64,000 nucleotides of DNA. Origin: Psychrobacter sp. NZS113 (GTDB lineage Bacteria > Pseudomonadota > Gammaproteobacteria > Pseudomonadales > Moraxellaceae). Positions 38,504-46,388 of the stretch are shown in pieces. The notes under the pieces are model-generated. The model saw only the letters and a list, made by a program, of their open reading frames with translations, did no database searches and had not been told where the DNA came from. Made by a program: the position numbers and the translations under genes. The stretch lies in NCBI RefSeq assembly GCF_015864825.1, contig NZ_JADYWL010000009.1, positions 62,001 to 126,000 on the forward strand, in the 5' to 3' direction. Each line of letters begins with the position of its first letter. Positions within the stretch are counted from its first letter, which is position 1.

Positions 38504-38665
38504 TCATTTTGATTCAAGATTATTAATATTCACCTTCCCCCGCCGACACCGCTCAGAACAATAAATCACCTGTTCCCAGTCTTTCTCCCACTTCTTACGC
38601 CACGTAAATGGGCGCTGGCAAACGGGGCAAGTTTTTTGCGGTAAGTTTATTTTTTTATGTGCCAT
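38504..38665 (-). CDS. DUF2256 family miniprotein, copy 1
   Basis: This 53-residue frame begins [20 protein letters not shown] and ends at TGA 38504-38506. Four cysteines in two pairs (CPVC at 13-16 and YCSERC around 36-40) would bind one zinc. [13 protein letters not shown] between them is characteristic of DUF2256, whose function is unknown. Family genes often neighbour cryptochrome or photolyase genes, but here the only photolyase is almost 30 kb away. A similar 56-residue gene lies immediately upstream on the same strand, so the two are tandem paralogues. Confidence 0.85.
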   Translation of the reverse strand: MAHKKINLPQKTCPVCQRPFTWRKKWEKDWEQVIYCSERCRRGKVNINNLESK

Positions 38666-38716
38666 GAGCTGCCCCCTTGTGCCGTATATCTAATATCTAT
38701 GGTTAATTATTACTGC

Positions 38717-38887
38717 CTATTTATCTTCTTTTTGATGATCCAGCCCTTCATACTTTTTCACCCGTCGGCATTGGTCTGAGCAATAAACCATGCTCTCCCA
38801 GTTTTTATCTAGCTTCTTAGTCCAACTAAATTCGCGCTCGCAGACGGGGCAAAGTTTTTTGCGGACGTTCTTCTTTTTGTGCGCCAT
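38717..38887 (-). CDS. DUF2256 family miniprotein, copy 2
   Basis: The 56-residue protein starts MAHKKKNVRKKLCPVCEREF. The frame is open further upstream, but the ATG at 38887 has a GAGA motif nearby and aligns with copy 1. CPVC (13-16) and YCSDQC form the zinc site, with SWTKKLDKNWESM between. Copy 1 starts 51 bp downstream, so the two are likely co-transcribed. The tail (KKYEGLDHQKEDK) differs from copy 1, so the duplication is not recent. A TATAGTC repeat starts 20 bp upstream. Confidence 0.85.
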   Translation of the reverse strand: MAHKKKNVRKKLCPVCEREFSWTKKLDKNWESMVYCSDQCRRVKKYEGLDHQKEDK

Positions 38888-38906
38888 AATTTTCTCATTG
38901 GTTTGA

Positions 38907-39013
38907 TATAGTCGATTCACTACCATCGGATACGGTGTCAGGCTCACTTAATCTACTATTTATAGTGATTTCACTCGCCGTTATCGTATCCAAAGTAGCT
39001 GTTGCCGACTATA
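38907..39013 (-). repeat. TATAGTC repeat, subfamily B, copy 3
   Basis: 107 bp, starting TATAGTCGATTCA and ending CCGACTATA. The inner stem is GGATACG with CGTATCC. It lies upstream of the DUF2256 pair. Confidence 0.8.
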
Positions 39014-39054
39014 TTACCACTGTCTCTTAATCATAAGCCCTATTTATAGTGCTA

Positions 39055-39093
39055 TTCATAAGTGATGTTCATAAGTGATGTTCATAAGTGCAA
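39055..39093. repeat. Three 13-bp tandem repeats
   Basis: ttcataagtgatg occurs exactly at 39055-39067 and 39068-39080, with a third, partly changed copy at 39081-39093. Located downstream of the giant ATPase gene. Confidence 0.85.
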
Positions 39094-39110
39094 GTCATCA
39101 GCATTGCTCA

Positions 39111-39140
39111 TAAGCGTTAATAATTAAGCATTAACGCTTA
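39111..39140. repeat. Perfect 11-bp inverted repeat
   Basis: taagcgttaat (39111-39121) and attaacgctta (39130-39140) flank an 8-base loop. No T-run follows. It lies about 70 bp past the giant gene's stop and could be a weak terminator or processing hairpin. Confidence 0.55.
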
Positions 39141-39159
39141 ATCGTTAGCCATCAATCAT

Positions 39160-39215
39160 AGCTGTTAACCAGTAGTGACTAATCGTCAGCTATTAATCAG
39201 TAGTGATTAATCATA
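39160..39215. repeat. Two 28-bp tandem repeats overlapping the giant gene's stop codon
   Basis: Units 39160-39187 and 39188-39215 share the core agtagtga and differ at about seven positions. The second unit covers the last codons and stop of the ATPase gene. Confidence 0.65.
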
Positions 39216-42200
39216 ATCATCAAAGATTTTATTAAGTCGATTGAGACTATTGACGATTAGCTTACCAGATTGATCGGTGCTGGTATCAATCGCCAGCTTC
39301 TCATCCATCCGCATCGTCAATGGCTCTAATGCTTGCTTGAGGGCAGTTGCCATCAATGCGGTCTGCTGATGAATATTAGGGATATCGCTATCGGCTGTTT
39401 GATTATCATTATTGCTAACCAAGCTATCCGCCATTTTTTGCGCCAGTTGTTCAACGGCATTGACCAGCTGCACCATGAGCTGTTTTTGTGCATATTGGTT
39501 TTGCTTGAGATACTCGCCTTCTGACTTATGATCGTGCTTATATATTTGCAGCAATTGACTCACGCTTTTCTCAAAGCCGTTATCAATACTGTCGCTGACG
39601 ACTTTGGCATTATTAATGACGCTATCGGCAAGGATTTTCTGTGCTTCTAATTGGCCGTTTAGCTGGGCATCGAGTTGCGCTTGTTGACCTGCTTCTCGTA
39701 AGCGAGCGATTTGCTCTGGGTCGTTTTTCGTTAAGTATGTCTCAAACTGGCTACTGATGGCATTGAAGCCACTGGCCAAGTCGACCAACTGGGCAACGAT
39801 ACGCGCGCCCGTATCACCATCTTCACCGCCCATGGCTTTGTTACGCAAGAAATCAGCTTTGATTTGTGCCCAACGCTGCATTTCTTCTTCGGTCAAGACA
39901 CCACGCATCTCACCAAGCTTGAGCAAGTTGCTCTCTGCGCCTTGGGTCAATAGCTGCGACTCGCCCAGATAGTGATCATCTATCAGCTGGTTCAGCTCTT
40001 CTTCATTCATGACCGCCGATAGTTTTTCGGTCATCTTGTTCATATTACGATAACTGCCCTGTAGCTTAAATATCGGCTCAACGCGATATTTATCGTCTTG
40101 CGAGGCGGAGGCAATATAGGCTTGGTTGACGTCCAGAATGACTTCTTGCACCCTAAACATATGGCGCAAGATGGCGATAATCTCGTTAACTTCTGAAGTG
40201 CTATACGGATACGTCAGATCGCTGCTTTGTGCTTGGGCAAGATTCGCATTGTCCGTTTTTGCCATTTTAATCAAACGATGTACATCGCTTAAGTCACGGT
40301 TGGCCATTGGTGCGAGGACGGTATTAGAGGTCAGCGAGTTTTCGATATAACTGAGTGCAAACACTTCTTCCATGCCGCTCATGATATCGCCTAAGTTGTA
40401 GATATCGGCACGATTGGCAAGCATGTCAGGCACTTTAAAGGCCTCGCCGCTTTCGGTATACGGGTTACCTGCCATGACCACGCAGAACTTTTTGCCACGC
40501 ATGTCATAGGTCTTGGTTTTACCTTGCCAGACACCATCGATACGGCGTGTACCGTCGCCCAATGAGATAAACTTCTGCAAAAATTCCGCATGTGTATGTT
40601 GAATATCATCGAGATAAAGCATGACGTTATTGCCCATTTCAAAGGCCAAGTTGATTTTATTCAACTCTTCTCGCGCAGTAGCATTGGGTGCTTTTTCGGG
40701 ATCTAATGAGGTGACGTCATGACCGAGTGACGGACAGTTAATCTTCATAAAGATAAGGCCGAGACGATTTGCCACGTACTCCATCAAGGTGGTTTTACCA
40801 TACCCTGGTGGCGATATCATCATGAGAATACCCATCAAATCAGTACGCTTATCCTCGCCGACCGTGCCCATCTGTTTGGCAAGATTGTCACCAATAAGTG
40901 GCAGATAGCTCTCGTTAATCAGACGGTTACGCACAAATGAAGACAATGGACGCGGCATAAATTCGTCCAGTCGCAACGTCTCTTTTGAGTCATGCAATAT
41001 CTCGGAGCGCATGGCCAGATATCGTCTATAGGCAGGGATAACTTGGGTATCATGATGATGCAGACGATTTAAGAAATCATCGACGGCAAAGGTTAAGGTC
41101 TGCTGATGAATACGTATATGCTCACCCAGCAAGTTATTAACTTGTATCTCAAGCGATACCTTACCCGTGCTACGCTCAAAGCTTTGCACTTGATTGAGCG
41201 GATTATTAATACTGGTCAATGAAGCCGTTGATGAGGTAATTGAGGAATATGACAAGGCCGATGGTGTGCCACTCGCGCCTTGATTGCCTAGTCCGTTACT
41301 ACCTAAACCTTGGTTACCCAACCCTTTATTGCCTAGCCCTTTATCAAAGCTAGCACCTGAATCAATGAGGCGCTGTACCAAGGCTTCACGCTGGGCATCA
41401 TTTAACTGGGTAAGTAAAACAGCAATCGCTTCCGGCACATAATGACGGCCACTTTCTAATTGCTGCTTGCGTAGCGCTTCTTTTTCCTTACTCTCAGCAA
41501 GCTGCTCTTCACTGAGTGTCTCGCCTGCCTCATCCGTGCCATTAGCTGTTGCGTTAGCCGACTCATTACGACCATAGGTTTTATCAAGTAAGGCATGAAA
41601 CCATGTGGCTAGTAGCTCATAGGCTGATTTGGGTTGGAAGCCAAGCTTGCCGATTGAAGACTGTAATTGGTCAAAACTGGCCGTATTTTGCGTGCTGCCT
41701 GACGTGCTATTCAATGTTTGGCTTAGCTGCTCACACAACTGCTGTGCTTGTTGACTGGTTTGCCATTTTATTATGTTATGTGCGCCTGCATTCGATTCCG
41801 CTGACTGCCCCATGACGCTCACCAAGTATTCACAAGCAAGCTGAACATAACTTGGTTTAAAAATATTGGCGTTATGAACATCACTGGTATTTGAATCTGG
41901 TTCTGAATGCTTACTAGCACCGTTGTCAGCGCTAAGACTGTCATCATTATGAGCCATAACAAAATGACGCATTACTTGGCTCATGTCCTCGACCAATAGA
42001 GACTTCGCAGTATCGCTGCCCAATGCACGGCGCAGTTGCTCGGCGGTAGCGGCTCTATCCGTCCAGTTATTTGCACGTGTCAGCACTGATTCATTTAACC
42101 AAGCGTCATAACCAAATTGACGCAAGCTGTCTAGACCAAGCGCTTGTACGATGTTTAGTTGCCAATAAAACAACTGCGCCAACGCACGTACTTGCGGGGT

Positions 42201-45200
42201 ATAAATCAGCAACCCTGCTTCACGCAACGTTGGCAGGATTTGCATCAATAACAGCGTGGCATCATGGTCATGAATGCCTTTGTCATAACCAAGCTGATAG
42301 CGAGGGGTGGCATAAGCTTTGACCAGTTTAGACAATGAGCTGTCATTATCAATGTCGCCATTAACATCTAGGGTAATGACAGTCGCATCGTATGCTTGAT
42401 ATAGACGGGCTTCGGTCAGTCCGTCTTGACTGCTCTTAGCACTTTCGATAATGCTATAGGCTAAGTACTCGGCGCGGTACACCTTGTCAGACTCGGAGGC
42501 GATATTCATGTCCCAGTACGGGCGCAAGGCGTTTAGCTCAGCATTATTAAGCACTTCATAATAATCTGTACCCGTTAGATGCAAGTTCAGCACGCGCTTG
42601 CCATCTGACTGTTGACGACTCAATAAGGTCAAATCAAGCGGCTGAGTATTAACCGAAAAGCGGTGCTTACCCAGCTTAATGATTTGACCACCATCTTCAA
42701 ACAAGTCCGACTTGTCTTTTAGACTCTTATAGCTCTCGATTTGAATGGCTTTTAGACGGGCATCGATGTCATCTGCTTTTACGCTAAAGCCCATCGCTTG
42801 CAGCTCTTTTGCGATGTTGCGGACTTTTTGTACCAGACCATCAGCCGCAAAATAAGTATTTAACGCTTCTTCTTCTGTAAAGCCTGTGACACCCGTACTT
42901 TGCGTACGCTTTTTAATACTCTCCAGCATCCGCAGCGCGCCATCACCTAAGTTTTGTGCTTTGCGGTTGCGAGCATCGAGCAATTGCTGCTTATGGTTTT
43001 CAAAGGTTTCGTAAATCTCTTCACGCTTGCTGATGATATCGGCTAAAAACTGATCGCCGCTGTTGGTCTCTGGATCAGCGAACTGGCTCTCTAACTCTTC
43101 TAGCTGGACCAGCAATTTTGCCATTTGCTCGTCTGATTTCTCAGGCGTATTGGCAATGGATAAGGCGTTGGCAATGGACTGACCGAATAGCTTAAACTGC
43201 GCGCCAAATTGCGCAACGGCCTCTGCTGAGCCTAAATTTTTGCGTTTGTGATTAAGCTTGGCTTTGCTTTGGTTTAGGCTGGCATAAATGGTCGATATGT
43301 CATCGATAATTTGCGTACGCACGGTAGCATCGGCTACATCTAGCGTGCCTAGCAGCTCGGTTAATAAATCTAACCCTTGCGCTGTCTCATCGATTTTTTC
43401 TAGTACAGGTTTTAGCTCAGCATTAGTTTCAGCCGTGTTTAAACGCTCACTGACATCGACCAATATGCCTTCGTAACTTGATAGCGCTTCTTCGCCACTT
43501 AAAAACAATACCGTTTTTTCAGCCAGCTCGCTTTCTGCCTCTTCTAGCTGCGTCTGTAATGCTTGTAGCTTATCGGCATCTAGATATCGCAAATCTTCCA
43601 AGCTGACTAAGCGGCCTTTTTGGCGTCTTAATGCTGACAGCTGATCGACATAATCACTGGCCGACTCAAAGCTAGTGACCCGTATCTGCCGCAAAATATC
43701 ACTTTGCTGCGTATCAGCATCAGCTAGCGCCGTTTGGGTTTGCTTTTGGATACTTTGTACTTTAGCGAACTCATCAATGACCAGCTCCGCTGTCGCTGTC
43801 ACTTCCTTAATACTACTGGCGACTTCGCTCAGCTCAGGCTCAGACAACCAATAATAGCTGTCAAAGAGTCGGCTGGTATTATTGGTAAGCTCTTCATAGA
43901 GCTTCTGTGACACGCTTTGATTATCAATCAGGCGAGTAATGCTATACAGGTCTGAGATGCCGCGCACCAGCTCTTTATTGCCAATCTTGCCATAGAAACT
44001 CGTGCTCTCTGGCAGCTCACTCACATACTCGTGTGAGGCATAAGGCGTGTGCCATATCTGCATTGGGTGAATACGAGACGGCTCACTTTGGTCACTAAAC
44101 AGCACCAAGCGGCCATTCTCAGCCAAAGCCATACCGTTACAATAGATAGGGTTTGCCAACTGCTTTTTAATCAGGTTATAAGGAAACAACCCCGTGACGC
44201 CCAAGTCTCTATCATAAAATAAGAATAGAATATCTTCCCCATTCGGCGATACAATTTTACGCTTAAACCGTAAGTCAGTAGCGCCAACATTATTGGCCTC
44301 GAACAGCTTATACTCACCCGTCTGTAGATAGTAACCACCCGGAAACATGATGCCGTGGTCTTCTGGTAGCTGAACACACGACTGTCCAATCGCATCCAAA
44401 CGCAGCACCGCTTCGGTCAAGGTGTTATAAACAAAATAACGGTAGTCTTCTTCACGATAAGGCAATATTTTGAGCAGTATTAGACTGCCGACTTTGGCAT
44501 ACGCAATCTCAGCATCGGTCAGCGACTGGGTGCGGTCATTGACTGGTTCGCTATAAATACCTTGCCCTGACTGTGTATTGTCCTCAATCTTAATGGTCAA
44601 ATCACCACCGACCGTTTCTACAAATATCGTGTCTAAGATATTCATATGGGGATATTTGCCATTCACCATTTGATCGCGTGTGGTCTCAATCCAGTCAAAA
44701 TCATAAGCAGGTGGCAGTTCAATGTCACGCTCGCCTCGATTGTCCACATAAGCGACTTGCGCCGACTCTGGTGTGCCTTGGCTAAAATCTAACGCAAAAC
44801 GGAACACCCGAATATCAGTGATGCGCTCACCAATCTGAAATGCCAACAGCAATTTGCTGTCTTTCACCGTTATTTGAATCAGGCGTGTTTGCTTGTAATA
44901 TCGATACAGCTCATTGAAGTCTTGGACAAAAGCGTCTTGAGCCAAAAAAGTGCCTTTTAAGTCAACCTCTTCGAGCTGATACTCTTCTTCATTACCAGCT
45001 GGCTCGTTCAGGCGATATAACGACAATACGTCTTTGATGTTGCTCGCGCGTTTGAGCCCCATAAAAACGTTGTAGCCAAACAGTAAATAATCGCCGACCT
45101 GCACCATGTCTTGTGCCACACAGTTGTATTCGGTACGAATACGGGTACGGGCGATGACTTGCATTTGGGTGCTGCCAAACTCTTCGAGACGCGCATTATT

Positions 45201-45359
45201 TAGCGTCTGCGTCTGCTGCTCTAAACGGCCGCCTTGTTCCGTCAGACGTTTTTTGATCAGCTCATAAGCATTGCCTGAAGCAACTGCCTGATCGGTTTGG
45301 TTGGCTTGATTAGCGTTATCGTTGCTGTCTGAATTTGTTGAGTTTTGCGTGTCCGCCAT
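39207..45359 (-). CDS. Giant DUF3686-type AAA+ ATPase ('DNA repair ATPase')
   Basis: The protein has about 2050 residues from ATG 45359. The frame extends to a TTG at 45398, but that lies in a repeat. After an Asn/Gln-rich leader comes the DUF3686-like region (to about 600), then long helical or coiled segments. A Gly-Leu-Gly-Asn repeat lies near 1340-1365. The AAA+ core has Walker A SPPGYGKTT (about 1515-1525), Walker B VMLYLDDIQH (about 1580-1590) and sensor 1 VVMAGNPYTES (about 1630). The C-terminus is helical. The 'DNA repair' name comes from database practice and is unproven. Linkage to flotillin and YqiJ-like genes suggests membrane-associated work. Confidence 0.85.
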   Translation of the reverse strand: MADTQNSTNSDSNDNANQANQTDQAVASGNAYELIKKRLTEQGGRLEQQTQTLNNARLEEFGSTQMQVIARTRIRTEYNCVAQDMVQVGDYLLFGYNVFMGLKRASNIKDVLSLYRLNEPAGNEEEYQLEEVDLKGTFLAQDAFVQDFNELYRYYKQTRLIQITVKDSKLLLAFQIGERITDIRVFRFALDFSQGTPESAQVAYVDNRGERDIELPPAYDFDWIETTRDQMVNGKYPHMNILDTIFVETVGGDLTIKIEDNTQSGQGIYSEPVNDRTQSLTDAEIAYAKVGSLILLKILPYREEDYRYFVYNTLTEAVLRLDAIGQSCVQLPEDHGIMFPGGYYLQTGEYKLFEANNVGATDLRFKRKIVSPNGEDILFLFYDRDLGVTGLFPYNLIKKQLANPIYCNGMALAENGRLVLFSDQSEPSRIHPMQIWHTPYASHEYVSELPESTSFYGKIGNKELVRGISDLYSITRLIDNQSVSQKLYEELTNNTSRLFDSYYWLSEPELSEVASSIKEVTATAELVIDEFAKVQSIQKQTQTALADADTQQSDILRQIRVTSFESASDYVDQLSALRRQKGRLVSLEDLRYLDADKLQALQTQLEEAESELAEKTVLFLSGEEALSSYEGILVDVSERLNTAETNAELKPVLEKIDETAQGLDLLTELLGTLDVADATVRTQIIDDISTIYASLNQSKAKLNHKRKNLGSAEAVAQFGAQFKLFGQSIANALSIANTPEKSDEQMAKLLVQLEELESQFADPETNSGDQFLADIISKREEIYETFENHKQQLLDARNRKAQNLGDGALRMLESIKKRTQSTGVTGFTEEEALNTYFAADGLVQKVRNIAKELQAMGFSVKADDIDARLKAIQIESYKSLKDKSDLFEDGGQIIKLGKHRFSVNTQPLDLTLLSRQQSDGKRVLNLHLTGTDYYEVLNNAELNALRPYWDMNIASESDKVYRAEYLAYSIIESAKSSQDGLTEARLYQAYDATVITLDVNGDIDNDSSLSKLVKAYATPRYQLGYDKGIHDHDATLLLMQILPTLREAGLLIYTPQVRALAQLFYWQLNIVQALGLDSLRQFGYDAWLNESVLTRANNWTDRAATAEQLRRALGSDTAKSLLVEDMSQVMRHFVMAHNDDSLSADNGASKHSEPDSNTSDVHNANIFKPSYVQLACEYLVSVMGQSAESNAGAHNIIKWQTSQQAQQLCEQLSQTLNSTSGSTQNTASFDQLQSSIGKLGFQPKSAYELLATWFHALLDKTYGRNESANATANGTDEAGETLSEEQLAESKEKEALRKQQLESGRHYVPEAIAVLLTQLNDAQREALVQRLIDSGASFDKGLGNKGLGNQGLGSNGLGNQGASGTPSALSYSSITSSTASLTSINNPLNQVQSFERSTGKVSLEIQVNNLLGEHIRIHQQTLTFAVDDFLNRLHHHDTQVIPAYRRYLAMRSEILHDSKETLRLDEFMPRPLSSFVRNRLINESYLPLIGDNLAKQMGTVGEDKRTDLMGILMMISPPGYGKTTLMEYVANRLGLIFMKINCPSLGHDVTSLDPEKAPNATAREELNKINLAFEMGNNVMLYLDDIQHTHAEFLQKFISLGDGTRRIDGVWQGKTKTYDMRGKKFCVVMAGNPYTESGEAFKVPDMLANRADIYNLGDIMSGMEEVFALSYIENSLTSNTVLAPMANRDLSDVHRLIKMAKTDNANLAQAQSSDLTYPYSTSEVNEIIAILRHMFRVQEVILDVNQAYIASASQDDKYRVEPIFKLQGSYRNMNKMTEKLSAVMNEEELNQLIDDHYLGESQLLTQGAESNLLKLGEMRGVLTEEEMQRWAQIKADFLRNKAMGGEDGDTGARIVAQLVDLASGFNAISSQFETYLTKNDPEQIARLREAGQQAQLDAQLNGQLEAQKILADSVINNAKVVSDSIDNGFEKSVSQLLQIYKHDHKSEGEYLKQNQYAQKQLMVQLVNAVEQLAQKMADSLVSNNDNQTADSDIPNIHQQTALMATALKQALEPLTMRMDEKLAIDTSTDQSGKLIVNSLNRLNKIFDDYD

Positions 45360-45389
45360 CGTTGCTCGTCCGTTTCTGTTTTTACATAA

Positions 45390-45496
45390 TATAGCCAATC
45401 CTTTATAAAAGAGCTACAGAGTTAACCTCGCTTGAAGTATCACATATACATCTGCACTCGGTTGCCTTGTATCTCTTTTAAACTGAATCCACTATA
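45390..45496 (-). repeat. TATAGTC repeat, subfamily A, copy 2
   Basis: 107 bp, ending GAATCCACTATA. The interior is almost identical to the copy at 29584. It sits directly upstream of the giant ATPase start. Confidence 0.8.
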
Positions 45497-45540
45497 AGAG
45501 AATTTTGGGCAATAAAGAATCATTGAAAGTAAAGAAGCAC

Positions 45541-45592
45541 TTGGCTAATCTAAAAAAACGAGTCGTCACTGCTATTTTTTTAGATTAGCCAA
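45541..45592. terminator. Perfect 18-bp inverted repeat, probable terminator
   Basis: ttggctaatctaaaaaaa (45541-45558) and tttttttagattagccaa (45575-45592) flank a 16-base loop that can pair further (agt/act). The A and T runs lie within the stem. It is placed 4 bp after the stop of the 167-codon gene and before the ATPase promoter region. Confidence 0.65.
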
Positions 45593-45596
45593 CTCA

Positions 45597-46100
45597 TCAT
45601 CTAGGAGCTTTTTGCAACAGTATATTTACCATGTCATCGAAGTCTGCTTTATTCACAAAATTGACATCTGGTATGACAATCTTTCCCTGAGAAGAATCGA
45701 TGCGTAATTGACGAACTTTGGATATTTTTTGTATTTTAATCTTACTTAGTTCACTATACCTAACCGTTAGCATTTTATTACTAATTGAACTTTTAGGTGT
45801 TGTCATTTGAGAATCGTATAGCGTAATCAGGCTGGAATCTTGAAACGATTTCTTAATTGTTAATAAACCTTCAGTCGCTACCATCAAGCACAAAACAGAT
45901 ATTCCCCACCAAAAATAATTGGCCATATTGGGCGATAACTCAATCATGTTGAAAAAACTTAAACCTTTGTTGCTATACAAAGCGTTATAAATACCGAATA
46001 AAGCAATTAGTCCAGCGAAAATAAAAACTCGAATTCCGTGAGATTTAGAAACTTTATACTCGTACTGCCTTAATACTTGATCGCTCATAAGTTTTTCCAT
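45597..46100 (-). CDS. Hypothetical two-TM protein with PH-like C-terminal domain
   Basis: I do not recognise this 167-residue protein by name. It has two hydrophobic segments (about 25-42 and 60-80) and a C-terminal region of alternating strands ending in a helix (VNKADFDDMVNILLQ), which resembles bacterial PH-like membrane proteins. A start at residue 5 is possible, as GGA lies seven bases before that ATG. It lies between the flotillin and giant ATPase genes on the same strand but is bounded by hairpins on both sides, so it may be its own unit. Its position suggests a link with the membrane-domain genes, by inference only. Confidence 0.6.
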   Translation of the reverse strand: MEKLMSDQVLRQYEYKVSKSHGIRVFIFAGLIALFGIYNALYSNKGLSFFNMIELSPNMANYFWWGISVLCLMVATEGLLTIKKSFQDSSLITLYDSQMTTPKSSISNKMLTVRYSELSKIKIQKISKVRQLRIDSSQGKIVIPDVNFVNKADFDDMVNILLQKAPR

Positions 46101-46270
46101 ACCCTATACTTTTACTACTATAAAATATTAATATTTCATACAGACGCAGACGTCATAGCCTTGGAATGTATAAAAAAACGTATTGTCAAATTTCACTACA
46201 ATTTTAACGTTGCAAGGTTCAAAAGCTGGGTTAAAAGCGCCAGCCTAGAACAACGAAGTCAAATTAGCCA

Positions 46271-46302
46271 AAAAAATCTGCCGCCTAAACGACAGATTTT
46301 TT
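46271..46302 (-). terminator. Terminator of the flotillin gene
   Basis: aaaaaatctg (46271-46280) and cagatttttt (46293-46302). On the minus strand the stem ends in a T-run. It lies about 90 bp after the flotillin stop. Confidence 0.7.
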
Positions 46303-46388
46303 ATTTTAAAGAATATTACTCATTCATACTGTTGGATAAAAACCTGCTCACTAATATTTGCCCATTAAGACTAGGCATTTTGACCCTA

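Noticed and set aside
33693..39206. A hidden restriction endonuclease next to the methyltransferase
   Set aside because: All frames in the operon and up to the DUF2256 genes are accounted for, and I see no nuclease family beyond the unassigned receiver C-terminus.
45359..45398. Longer N-terminus of the giant ATPase from a TTG
   Set aside because: The extra codons lie in a TATAGTC repeat, and the ATG at 45359 is a normal start.
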